This document shows positions 44,608-52,563 of a stretch of 64,000 nt of DNA, one piece after another. The DNA is taken from NCBI GenBank assembly GCA_047611805.1, contig JBLFWX010000002.1:124001-188000 (forward strand), read 5' to 3'. Position 1 is the stretch's first letter. The number at the start of each line of letters is the position of its first letter. Below the pieces are notes generated by a model. The model was not told the origin of the DNA, did not search any database, and saw nothing but the letters and a program-made list of their open reading frames with translations. The position numbers and the translations under genes are program-made. The stretch is from UBA11873 sp047611805 (GTDB lineage Bacteria; Pseudomonadota; Gammaproteobacteria; Ga0077536).

Positions 44608-45570
44608 ATGATAGAAGCTTATATTGCGATCATCGTCGGTCTCAGTTTATTAACGTTCGGCGCCGATCGATTTGTCGAAGGCGCCGCGGTTGCGGCCAGC
44701 AACTTCGGAATCCCACCGCTGCTTGTGGGTTTGACGATTGTCGGATTCGCAACCTCCGCGCCCGAGATGCTAGTCGCAGGCGTTGCCTCGATGAACGGGA
44801 ATCCGTCGATAGCGATCGGAAATGCGATCGGTTCGAACATAGCGAATATCGGCTTGGTCGTCGGTGTCACGGCATTGATTATGCCGTTAAACGTAAAATC
44901 TCGGGTACTCGCCCGTGAATTTCCTATCATGTTCACTTGTATTGCCATCGCATTTGTCTTGTGTTGGGACGGGTTTCTTGGATTCTCCGACGGGATTGTG
45001 CTGTTCGCGGGTCTGTTGGGGCTTATCGGACTAACGACATGGCTCGGGATGACCGATCACGCAGGTGACAACTTAGGTGTGGAGATGGAAACGTATTCAG
45101 ATGCTTCCATGAGTACGCCACGCGCAATATTTTGGCTTGTCGTCGGTCTTGGTTTGTTGTTGGTCGGATCCGATCTGCTAGTCGATAGCGCCGTTACCGT
45201 CGCCCGGCATTTCGGCATCAGCGATCTTGTCATTGGCCTTACGATCGTTGCGATCGGTACCAGCCTGCCAGAGTTGGCGGCCTCTGTGGCGAGCGCGCTC
45301 AAAGGTGAGCCCGACATTGCGCTGGGTAACGTGATCGGTTCCAATATGTTCAATGCGCTGGGCGTTCTCGCGGTGCCGGCCATAATCTACCCTAGTCAGT
45401 TGGAACCGGCCATAATGTCCCGCGATTTTCCAATCATGGTGGGTTTCAGCGTGGTTCTTTTTGCGATGGCCGTTGGATGGCGAAGCAGCGGACGTTTATC
45501 GAGAATCGAAGGGACTTGTTTGCTGTTGGCCTTTGGCGTCTACCAATGGTTGTTGTATGTATCGAGCTAA
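44608..45570 (+). CDS. yrbG: YrbG-like sodium/calcium exchanger
   Basis: Cation/Ca exchanger of the CaCA family in the inner membrane. From ATG 44608 the 320 residues form two inverted halves of about five membrane segments. Each half has the alpha-repeat: FATSAPEMLVAGVAS with GNAIGSNIANIGLV, and IGTSLPELAASVAS with GNVIGSNMFNALGVL. An acidic loop lies between (about 145-170). An upstream start at 44560 adds an unlikely lead. It opens the yrbG-kdsD-lpt cluster. Confidence 0.93.
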   Translation: MIEAYIAIIVGLSLLTFGADRFVEGAAVAASNFGIPPLLVGLTIVGFATSAPEMLVAGVASMNGNPSIAIGNAIGSNIANIGLVVGVTALIMPLNVKSRVLAREFPIMFTCIAIAFVLCWDGFLGFSDGIVLFAGLLGLIGLTTWLGMTDHAGDNLGVEMETYSDASMSTPRAIFWLVVGLGLLLVGSDLLVDSAVTVARHFGISDLVIGLTIVAIGTSLPELAASVASALKGEPDIALGNVIGSNMFNALGVLAVPAIIYPSQLEPAIMSRDFPIMVGFSVVLFAMAVGWRSSGRLSRIEGTCLLLAFGVYQWLLYVSS

Positions 45571-45608
45571 CGAAGCTTAACTCAGCTATGTTGACGGGTT
45601 GACGAAAT

Positions 45609-46604
45609 ATGGCGACTGCTAATGCGTCCGCTGATGGCCGCACGCGCTTACTCTCACTGGGACGTTCAGTTCTCGAAATCGAATCCCGTGCTATCAGTGA
45701 TTTAGCGAAGCAAATAGATCAAACGTTCGCCCAGGCGGCGGAAATCATGCTCGAGTGTCGCGGCCGAATCGTGGTGCTCGGAATGGGGAAATCCGGTCAT
45801 ATTGGCAGCAAGATTGCGGCTACTTTGGCCAGTACCGGTTCTCCTGCATTTTTCGTCCACCCCGGTGAGGCGAGCCACGGCGACATGGGCATGATTACGG
45901 CCGATGATGTCGTGTTAGCGTTGTCCAATTCTGGCGAAACGGATGAAATAGTGATTCTCATACCGTTGATTAGGCGTCTCGGTGTTCCGCTCGTGGCGAT
46001 GACGGGCAATGCCAATTCGAATCTCGCAAAACAGGCGACCGTCCATATTGACGTCGGCGTAAGAGAAGAAGCCTGCCCGCTAGGGCTCGCCCCGACCTCC
46101 AGTACGACCGCAGCGCTCGCGATGGGTGACGCGCTAGCCATTGCGATGTTGCAGGCACGCGGATTTACCGAAGAAGATTTCGCACTTTCCCACCCTGGCG
46201 GTGCTCTTGGGCGACGCTTGCTCCTGAAAATCAGCGGACTGATCCACACCGGCCACGAAATGCCAGTCGTGGCGCCAGACACGAGTGTTGCAGAAGCATT
46301 AGTTGAAATTACCCAAAAGGGATTGGGGATGACTGCGGTGCTGGACCCAGACTCGAGAGTCCTCGGTATATTCACGGACGGCGACTTGAGGCGCGTTATT
46401 GATCACCGTTTCGACATCAACACAACGTCAATTAGTGAAGTTATGACGACGCAGTGCACGATGGTAGACGCAAATATTCTTGCCGCAGATGCGCTGCGCA
46501 TTATGCAAGATGGAAAATTTAATGCGCTGTTGGTGGTCGATTTGGATCACCGCTTGACCGGCGTGTTGAATATGCATGATTTGCTTCGATCACGCGTTTT
46601 TTGA
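45609..46604 (+). CDS. kdsD: Arabinose-5-phosphate isomerase
   Basis: Converts ribulose-5-phosphate to arabinose-5-phosphate, the first step to Kdo for LPS. The 331 residues have an SIS domain (GMGKSGHIGSKIAATLASTG, then LSNSGETDEI) and two CBS domains (about 205-330). The usual next gene kdsC is absent; instead a small unrecognised frame overlaps the stop. Confidence 0.97.
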   Translation: MATANASADGRTRLLSLGRSVLEIESRAISDLAKQIDQTFAQAAEIMLECRGRIVVLGMGKSGHIGSKIAATLASTGSPAFFVHPGEASHGDMGMITADDVVLALSNSGETDEIVILIPLIRRLGVPLVAMTGNANSNLAKQATVHIDVGVREEACPLGLAPTSSTTAALAMGDALAIAMLQARGFTEEDFALSHPGGALGRRLLLKISGLIHTGHEMPVVAPDTSVAEALVEITQKGLGMTAVLDPDSRVLGIFTDGDLRRVIDHRFDINTTSISEVMTTQCTMVDANILAADALRIMQDGKFNALLVVDLDHRLTGVLNMHDLLRSRVF

Positions 46605-46849
46605 CCTTGTGGTCTAACCAAACAGTGCCAGTCGGTAAACCCAGACAAACTAGTTACTACGCCGGCTCGTTAGAATCGCGCGATCGCCACGAACTCGTTT
46701 TGGTGACGCGTGTTATCGATCCGCGTCGCCTCGAGTGCGATCTTTTCTCGTTAGCAACTGTGCGCCCAGCGCTAGGTAACGTCGCAGTCCGCAAACTCGA
46801 GACCTACATGCACCGCGTGATGGAACATTCAGGCATCCACGATGACTAA
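46601..46849 (+). CDS. Unrecognised 82-codon ORF in the kdsC position
   Basis: I do not recognise this protein. A TTG at 46601 overlaps the kdsD stop and the stop overlaps the lptC start by 8 bp, the spacing of translationally coupled operon genes. A GTG at 46625 is an alternative start (74 residues). The sequence is soluble and Arg-rich, with ELVLVTRVIDPRRLECDLFS and a helical C-terminus KLETYMHRVMEHSGIHDD. It has no HAD motif (DxDG), so it is not a KdsC fragment I can see. Confidence 0.55.
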   Translation: MTLWSNQTVPVGKPRQTSYYAGSLESRDRHELVLVTRVIDPRRLECDLFSLATVRPALGNVAVRKLETYMHRVMEHSGIHDD

Positions 46850-47411
46850 CTCTTGGGTCAGCTCGGTACTGTTCGCACTTCTCGGGGTCCTGACGTACTG
46901 GGTTTGGCAACAAATAGACGAAGATGAAGATCGCACAGTACGAACACGTATTCATGAGCCCGACTATTACATCGAAGACATGGTGCGAAATACCTTGGAC
47001 GAAACGGGAGCGTTAAAAAACGTACTGTACGCAGATCTGGTGACACATTATCCAGACGACGATACTACCGAATTGGCCAGTCCGCGCCTGGAAATTTATA
47101 ACGGTAATTCCGAACCTTGGTACGTGGTGGCTGAAACCGGTTGGATAAGTTCCGGAAACGAAGTTGTTCTTTTGCACGGCGAGGTAGAAATTTGGCGTCA
47201 GGATGCCGAAGGTCGCCGCGAGTTTGAAGTTCTCACATCGGAGCTTCGTGTTCTACCCCAGGAGCAGTATGCGGAGACTGCCGATCCGGCCACGATCATC
47301 AGCAAAACGACAACAACAGATACGATAGGACTGCGGGCAAATTTCGCGCATGATCGTTTGGAGTTACTGAAACAGGTGAAAACCCGACATGAAATTGATC
47401 CTCCTAGTTAG
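46842..47411 (+). CDS. lptC: LPS export protein LptC
   Basis: Bitopic inner-membrane protein that passes LPS from LptB2FG to LptA. The 189 residues start with one membrane segment (about 4-21) and then the beta-jellyroll (SPRLEIYNGNSEPWYVVAETGWIS). It overlaps lptA by 23 bp. Its length matches the family, and the neighbours settle the call. Confidence 0.93.
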   Translation: MTNSWVSSVLFALLGVLTYWVWQQIDEDEDRTVRTRIHEPDYYIEDMVRNTLDETGALKNVLYADLVTHYPDDDTTELASPRLEIYNGNSEPWYVVAETGWISSGNEVVLLHGEVEIWRQDAEGRREFEVLTSELRVLPQEQYAETADPATIISKTTTTDTIGLRANFAHDRLELLKQVKTRHEIDPPS

Positions 47412-47931
47412 TGCGGTATTTACCGCCATTTTTTTCGCCACGGACTCCATGGCATTGGCGTCTGATTCGGAGCAACCGTTGGAGATTGAGGCGGATTTCG
47501 CTGAGCTTGATGATCAAGAAGGAAAGACTGTCTACATCGGCAATGTTGTGGTCACCCAAGGCTCGATCAAAATGACTGGCGATAAATTGCGCGTTAATTT
47601 CGCCGAGGATCGAGAGTTAGAGGACGTGTTTATCGAAGGGCAGCCGGCCTACTTCAAGCAAACACCGGATAGTGGCGACGACGTTGAAGGTGAAGGTCTA
47701 GTGATCGAATACCATGCGTTGGAAAGCTTGCTGCACCTTATTCAGAAAGCCAAGCTCACGCAGGGAGAGCGGGTTTTTACGGGAGATCGCATCAACTACG
47801 ATACGGAAAAGAGCCTTATTACCGCACACGGCTCGCCCAAAACGGCCGTCACTGTGGGGCAACCGCCACCGCCGCGTGAGCGAGTGCGGATTATCATTCC
47901 GCCGAAAAAGAAGAAACCAGAGTCGCCTTAA
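47389..47931 (+). CDS. lptA: LPS transport periplasmic protein LptA
   Basis: Builds the periplasmic LPS bridge. The 180 residues carry a signal peptide (cleavage near ALAS, about 24), then the OstA-type jellyroll (DSEQPLEIEADFAELDDQEG, YIGNVVVTQGSIKMTGDKL, GDRINYDTEKSLI). The tail is Pro/Lys-rich. lptB follows 7 bp later. Confidence 0.95.
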   Translation: MKLILLVSAVFTAIFFATDSMALASDSEQPLEIEADFAELDDQEGKTVYIGNVVVTQGSIKMTGDKLRVNFAEDRELEDVFIEGQPAYFKQTPDSGDDVEGEGLVIEYHALESLLHLIQKAKLTQGERVFTGDRINYDTEKSLITAHGSPKTAVTVGQPPPPRERVRIIIPPKKKKPESP

Positions 47932-47938
47932 TCCAACG

Positions 47939-48664
47939 ATGAGCGTTTTGACGGTTCGAAATTTATCGAAAACCTACAAATCTAGGCAAGTCGTACGCGA
48001 CGTTAGTCTGAGCGTCCAAGGTGGTGAAGTCATTGGACTGCTTGGACCGAATGGCGCTGGAAAGACGACCAGTTTCTATATGATCGTGGGACTCGTGGCG
48101 AGCGAAGGCGGCTCAATTCATATAAACGACATCGATGTGACCCGGCTACCGATGGACTTGCGGGCGCGTCAGGGACTCGGCTACCTGCCTCAGGAGGCAT
48201 CGGTATTCAGAAAGTTGACGGTCGAACAAAATGTCGCTGCCGTTCTGGAAATAGTCCCAAAACTAAGCTCCGAGCAAAGAAAAGCACGCCTCGAAGAGTT
48301 GCTTCAGGAATTTCACATCACGCACATCCGCGACACCTTAGGCATGTCATTGTCTGGTGGCGAGCGCCGCAGAGTTGAGATCGCGAGGGCGCTCGCCAGC
48401 CAACCGCAATTTATTCTGCTCGATGAGCCGTTTGCTGGGGTAGACCCCATATCGGTCGGTGATATTCAACGTATTGTTCAGCACCTCAGCGCCTTAGGCA
48501 TTGGCGTTCTTATCACTGATCACAACGTTCGCGAGACTTTAGGTATTTGCGATAGAGCTTATATCGTCAACGAGGGTCGAATCATCGCCGAAGGCACCTC
48601 TAATGAAGTTCTAGCCGATGAGCATGTCCGTGAAGTTTATCTAGGTGACGATTTTACACTCTAA
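47939..48664 (+). CDS. lptB: LPS export ABC transporter ATPase LptB
   Basis: Cytoplasmic ATPase of the LPS extraction complex. From ATG 47939 the 241 residues show Walker A GPNGAGKTT, LGYLPQEASVF (Q-loop), signature LSGGERRRVEIARAL, Walker B FILLDEPFAGVDP and the switch histidine in ITDHNV. The frame is open upstream over lptA but only this start fits. Confidence 0.97.
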   Translation: MSVLTVRNLSKTYKSRQVVRDVSLSVQGGEVIGLLGPNGAGKTTSFYMIVGLVASEGGSIHINDIDVTRLPMDLRARQGLGYLPQEASVFRKLTVEQNVAAVLEIVPKLSSEQRKARLEELLQEFHITHIRDTLGMSLSGGERRRVEIARALASQPQFILLDEPFAGVDPISVGDIQRIVQHLSALGIGVLITDHNVRETLGICDRAYIVNEGRIIAEGTSNEVLADEHVREVYLGDDFTL

Positions 48665-48994
48665 GAACGTGCGCTGGCCGCTATGAGCTGCCACCGTTGA
48701 CACCAGCGGGAAGGCCCTTGTTCACGTAAGCTTCTAGCATTCAATAGTGGAATCGAGGGCTTAGCGCCCGTGATAGCTTGTCCAGGCCGTTGCTTGGCTA
48801 TTTGTGCAAACGATCCCTAGGCACTTGCGGCAAGCGCCACCCTCGTTCGGGTCCTTTTTATTGAGACGCGCGTCACGAAAGTTACCTCTTACAATATTTA
48901 ATCACTGCACGATGTTGGCGGGGTATTATGAGTTAAACTCTAGCCTAATAAAAAGTTATTGCAGCAACGCCCGTAGGCTAAATTCGAAACTATC
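48665..48994. other. lptB-rpoN spacer
   Basis: A 330-bp gap. It has a weak terminator-like ACCC-tcgttc-GGGT followed by CC and five Ts (48839-48859), and an inverted repeat TAGCCTA/TAGGCTA (48941-48947, 48974-48980) just before rpoN. A 64-codon plus frame here lacks any support. Confidence 0.4.
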
Positions 48995-50473
48995 ATGAAG
49001 CAGTCCCTCCAGCTCAAGCTCGGACAGCATCTAACGATGACTCCGCAATTGCAGCAGGCCATTCGGCTACTGCAATTGTCGTCGCTCGAGCTAAGCGTAG
49101 AAGTTCAAGAGGCGCTCGACTCCAACATGATGCTCGAGTTGGATGACGAATCCGGACCGAACGACGATGCCGCATTCCAAGAGCCGGCCACGACCACCGA
49201 GAGTCACGATTCTGACGATGGCGCCGACAGTGATAACACCCCAACGACGACTGAGGATATTCCAGCCGACTTGCCCGTCGATAGCGATTGGGAAGAGATT
49301 TATGACGGGCCCGAGCCGGCGGGGTCCACAATGAACTCGAGTAACGGCCAAACGGACTTCGAGTCAATCCGAAGCGCTGAGGAGACGCTTCGCGATCATT
49401 TACTGTGGCAGTTAAATCTGCTGCCAATGACCGATACCGACCGTGCAATTGGCTATACGATTATTGATCTGCTCGACAACGATGGATACTTCAAATCCGA
49501 TTTTCAAACGGTTTGCGACACAATTAACGGCGCAAACGGTGTCGAAATTGAAGCCGATGAAGTAGCCGCAGTCCTTAAGCAGATACAAAGTCTCGATCCA
49601 GCAGGTGTCGCCGCGCGCGATCTGCGTGAATGCTTGACCTTACAGCTAAGCCAGTTCGACCCGTCAATACCCTGGATAAACGAGGCGACGCAGATCTGTA
49701 CGCACCATCTAGACGTTCTCGGCTCACGGGACTTCGCACAAGTGATGCGTCGCTTAAAAGTATCGCAAGACGAATTGCGTCAGATTATCGATTTAATCCA
49801 ATCGACAAATCCGCGCCCAGGTGCGTCGTTCAACGAACAACCCGCGGAATATATAGTCCCCGACGTCTACGTTCGAAAATCTAAAGGTCGTTGGGTCGTA
49901 GAACTAAATGGAGAATCCTTGCCCCAAATCCGGGTGAACCCATACTACGCGAGCATGATTCGACGTGCTGACAATAGCCCGGACAACAGTTCATTAAAAT
50001 CGCATTTACAAGAAGCAAAGTGGTTTATTAAGAGTCTACAGAGCAGAAGCGAAACTCTGCTTCGTGTTGCGACGGCGATAGTTGAACGACAGCAGGCGTT
50101 TCTCGAGTATGGCGAGGAGGCAATGAAGCCGTTGGTGCTCCACGACATCGCCGAAATTCTGGGACTGCACGAATCGACGATATCGCGGGTTACAACCCGT
50201 AAATACATGCATTCGCCGCGTGGAATCTATGAACTCAAATTTTTCTTTTCGAGTCACGTCGCGACAACAATTGGCGGAGAAGCATCGTCTACTGCCATAC
50301 GGGCTGTGCTTAAGAAACTCATCGCAGCCGAGAATACCGAAAAACCGCTTAGTGACAGCAAACTCGCGAACTTGTTGTCTGACCAGGGGGTTAAAGTCGC
50401 TCGTCGAACGGTCGCCAAATACCGGGAGGCTATGCACATCCCGCCATCTAATGAACGAAAGCAATTGAACTAA
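48995..50473 (+). CDS. rpoN: RNA polymerase sigma-54 factor
   Basis: Directs RNA polymerase to -24/-12 promoters that need an ATP-driven activator. The 492 residues start with the Gln-rich activator region LGQHLTMTPQLQQAIRLLQLS, an acidic linker (about 50-110), the core-binding domain, a helix-turn-helix (LHESTISRVTTRKY) and the RpoN box ARRTVAKYREAM near the end. It lies in the standard lptB-rpoN-hpf-ptsN order. Confidence 0.98.
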   Translation: MKQSLQLKLGQHLTMTPQLQQAIRLLQLSSLELSVEVQEALDSNMMLELDDESGPNDDAAFQEPATTTESHDSDDGADSDNTPTTTEDIPADLPVDSDWEEIYDGPEPAGSTMNSSNGQTDFESIRSAEETLRDHLLWQLNLLPMTDTDRAIGYTIIDLLDNDGYFKSDFQTVCDTINGANGVEIEADEVAAVLKQIQSLDPAGVAARDLRECLTLQLSQFDPSIPWINEATQICTHHLDVLGSRDFAQVMRRLKVSQDELRQIIDLIQSTNPRPGASFNEQPAEYIVPDVYVRKSKGRWVVELNGESLPQIRVNPYYASMIRRADNSPDNSSLKSHLQEAKWFIKSLQSRSETLLRVATAIVERQQAFLEYGEEAMKPLVLHDIAEILGLHESTISRVTTRKYMHSPRGIYELKFFFSSHVATTIGGEASSTAIRAVLKKLIAAENTEKPLSDSKLANLLSDQGVKVARRTVAKYREAMHIPPSNERKQLN

Positions 50474-50599
50474 CCGGTCAGTCCAACGTATACCTAGTGC
50501 AATAGCCAGCTATACTTTTACTGATGCGACTTTAAGACGCTAGAAGGACAAGTGGCTAAATTGTTGCGGCCATTTCAGAACAGCACAACGGAGAATGTA

Positions 50600-50929
50600 A
50601 TGCAGCTCAGTATTTCCGGTCACCACGTAGAAATTTCCGATTCCCTCAAGAGTTACATCAACAATAAAATGCAAAAAGTAGAACGCCATTTCGATCACGT
50701 GATCGACGCGCATGTGGTTCTCGACGTCGAAAAGCAGCGTCATAAAGCTGAAACGACATTGCAGCTTAGTGGTGGTACGATTCATGCGGCTAGCGAAAAT
50801 GACGACATGTATGTCGCGATCGACGCTATGGTCGACAAATTGGATCGACAAGTTCGCAAGCACAAGGAGAAATTGTCGGATCATCATCAGCGTGAAGGGG
50901 GACTGAAGCAACAAACTGGAGACGACTAG
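50600..50929 (+). CDS. hpf: Ribosome hibernation-promoting factor, short form
   Basis: Binds the 30S decoding centre and promotes ribosome dimers in stationary phase. From ATG 50600, with GGAG six bases ahead, it has 109 residues: QLSISGHHVEISDSLKSYIN, then DVEKQRHKAETTL. No long C-terminal dimer domain is present, so it is the short gammaproteobacterial type. It is 126 bp after rpoN and 15 bp before ptsN. Confidence 0.96.
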   Translation: MQLSISGHHVEISDSLKSYINNKMQKVERHFDHVIDAHVVLDVEKQRHKAETTLQLSGGTIHAASENDDMYVAIDAMVDKLDRQVRKHKEKLSDHHQREGGLKQQTGDD

Positions 50930-50944
50930 TCCAGGAGCCCGGAA

Positions 50945-51406
50945 ATGGAAATAGTCGACATCCTAACGCCCGCGCGAATAGCAATCGATGTCGGCGTGGC
51001 GAGTAAGAAAGCAGTATTAGAAGAACTTGCACGCTTAGGCGCGACCGAGGCCTTTGGTTTTACGCCGGCTCAGGCTTTCGACAGTTTGGTTTCGCGCGAG
51101 CGTCTCGGGAGCACCGGGTTGGGTAACGGAATCGCTATCCCGCACGGAAGAGTTGCGCATTTAGAAGTCATGGTTGGGGCGCTTCTTCGAACTAACAATC
51201 CAATAGATTTCGATGCGATCGATGGTGCACCTGCCGATTTATTTTTCGCGCTGTTTGTGCCCGACCAAACTACCGAAGAACATCTAGCAATGTTAGCCAA
51301 GCTCGCTGAAGTATTTTCAGACCAACCGTTGGTGGATAAATTGCGCTCATCGGATTCGACGAAAAGCATTCACGATCTACTCGGTCTGCCGTCCGAAAAT
51401 CGATGA
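50945..51406 (+). CDS. ptsN: Nitrogen-PTS EIIA component PtsN
   Basis: Phosphoprotein of the regulatory nitrogen PTS, affecting K+ and phosphate signalling in relatives. The 153 residues carry the phosphorylated His67 in GIAIPHGRV. It overlaps rapZ by 4 bp. Confidence 0.96.
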   Translation: MEIVDILTPARIAIDVGVASKKAVLEELARLGATEAFGFTPAQAFDSLVSRERLGSTGLGNGIAIPHGRVAHLEVMVGALLRTNNPIDFDAIDGAPADLFFALFVPDQTTEEHLAMLAKLAEVFSDQPLVDKLRSSDSTKSIHDLLGLPSENR

Positions 51407-52263
51407 GTGGGCGTCGATTTGTCATCGTTTCCGGTCTATCTGGGGCTGGGAAGTCGGTGGCATTACGAGCGCTAGAAGACGCGGATTTTTACTGCGTCGA
51501 TAATTTGCCGGCCGCGTTGCTAGTCAATTTCTCCAAATTCATCGACACTGCCAATATGCCGCACTACCGCCAAGTAGCGGTCGGGGTAGACGCGCGCAAT
51601 CCGGCTACCGACCTGTCCCAGTTTCCCGAAGTGCTGCGCACTTTGCAAGATTTGGAATTTGACGTTGAGCTGCTCTATCTCGATGCGAGCGATGAAACTA
51701 TTATCAGTCGGTTCAGCGAAACGCGCCGCAAGCATCCATTGTCTTCGAGTGACCAACCGCTTGCTGCCGCAATAAACCAAGAGCGTGTATTGATGGAGAA
51801 TCTATCGGCGCTTGCCGATCTACGACTTGATACATCAAATTCACTCGTCCACCAGTTTCGATCGCTAATAACCGACCGAGTTGCACGACGGCCTGCCGGC
51901 ACGCTATCGCTCCAGTTTTGTTCTTTTGGGTACAAGAACGGCGTGCCTGCCGACGCAGACTTCGTATTCGATTTACGTTGCCTGCCCAATCCGTATTGGG
52001 ACCCCGCACTACGAGGATTAACTGGGAGAGACTCGGACATTCAGAATTTTTTTCACGCTCATCCAATGGTCGATGCGATGATCAACGATATCATTGGTTT
52101 TTTCGATAAATGGATTGCTGTATTTGAGTCGGAAAACAGGAGTTACCTAACCGTTGCCCTGGGATGTACGGGCGGCAGACATCGCTCAGTGTTTGTCGCA
52201 GAAAGAATAGCGGATCATTTTAAAAACGGGCGTCGAATGATGTTGATCCACAGAGATAGTTAA
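51403..52263 (+). CDS. rapZ: RNase adapter protein RapZ
   Basis: Nucleotide-binding adapter that in enterics feeds GlmZ RNA to RNase E and so tunes amino-sugar synthesis. The 286 residues have Walker A GLSGAGKS (11-18), Walker B-like ELLYLDAS, and the C-terminal CTGGRHRSVFVAE domain. It sits between ptsN and HPr as is usual. Confidence 0.96.
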   Translation: MSGRRFVIVSGLSGAGKSVALRALEDADFYCVDNLPAALLVNFSKFIDTANMPHYRQVAVGVDARNPATDLSQFPEVLRTLQDLEFDVELLYLDASDETIISRFSETRRKHPLSSSDQPLAAAINQERVLMENLSALADLRLDTSNSLVHQFRSLITDRVARRPAGTLSLQFCSFGYKNGVPADADFVFDLRCLPNPYWDPALRGLTGRDSDIQNFFHAHPMVDAMINDIIGFFDKWIAVFESENRSYLTVALGCTGGRHRSVFVAERIADHFKNGRRMMLIHRDS

Positions 52264-52296
52264 CGTGATCTTAAACTTGAGCGACTAACGCCGGCT

Positions 52297-52563
52297 GTGC
52301 TTACTCGCGAAGCTGAAATAACTAATCGACTGGGCCTGCACGCGCGCGCAGCGGCAAAGTTTGTTCAAACCGCGGGTCGCTTCGCGAGCCAAATCGAAGT
52401 GTCCCGAGGGGCGAAGAAGATCAATGGTAAAAGCATTATGGGTGTCATGATGCTCGCGGCCGCGCAAGGCGCCATTATCGAAATAAGCTCTAATGGGCCG
52501 GACGAGCAAGACGCGATCGACGCGTTGGTTGCTCTCGTCGTCGACGGTTTTGGCGAAAATTAA
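52297..52563 (+). CDS. ptsO: HPr-family phosphocarrier (NPr)
   Basis: Relays phosphate from enzyme I to PtsN. The 88 residues have His15 in RLGLHARAA and a conserved Ser46 in NGKSIMGVMML. The GTG start lies 33 bp after rapZ; no strong ribosome site is seen. The gene shares one base with the enzyme I start, so they are coupled. Confidence 0.94.
   Translation: MLTREAEITNRLGLHARAAAKFVQTAGRFASQIEVSRGAKKINGKSIMGVMMLAAAQGAIIEISSNGPDEQDAIDALVALVVDGFGEN

Noticed and set aside
45797..46375. Long antisense frame inside kdsD (and similar ones inside hisF, lptA/tolA and leuS)
   Set aside because: Antisense frames expected from the codon bias of the real genes opposite.
48804..48998. 64-codon plus frame before rpoN
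   Set aside because: No ribosome site or domain; overlaps the rpoN start only by chance.
48665..52300. Sigma-54 (-24/-12) promoter for the rpoN-ptsN block
   Set aside because: No TGGCAC-N5-TTGC match found by eye in the spacers.
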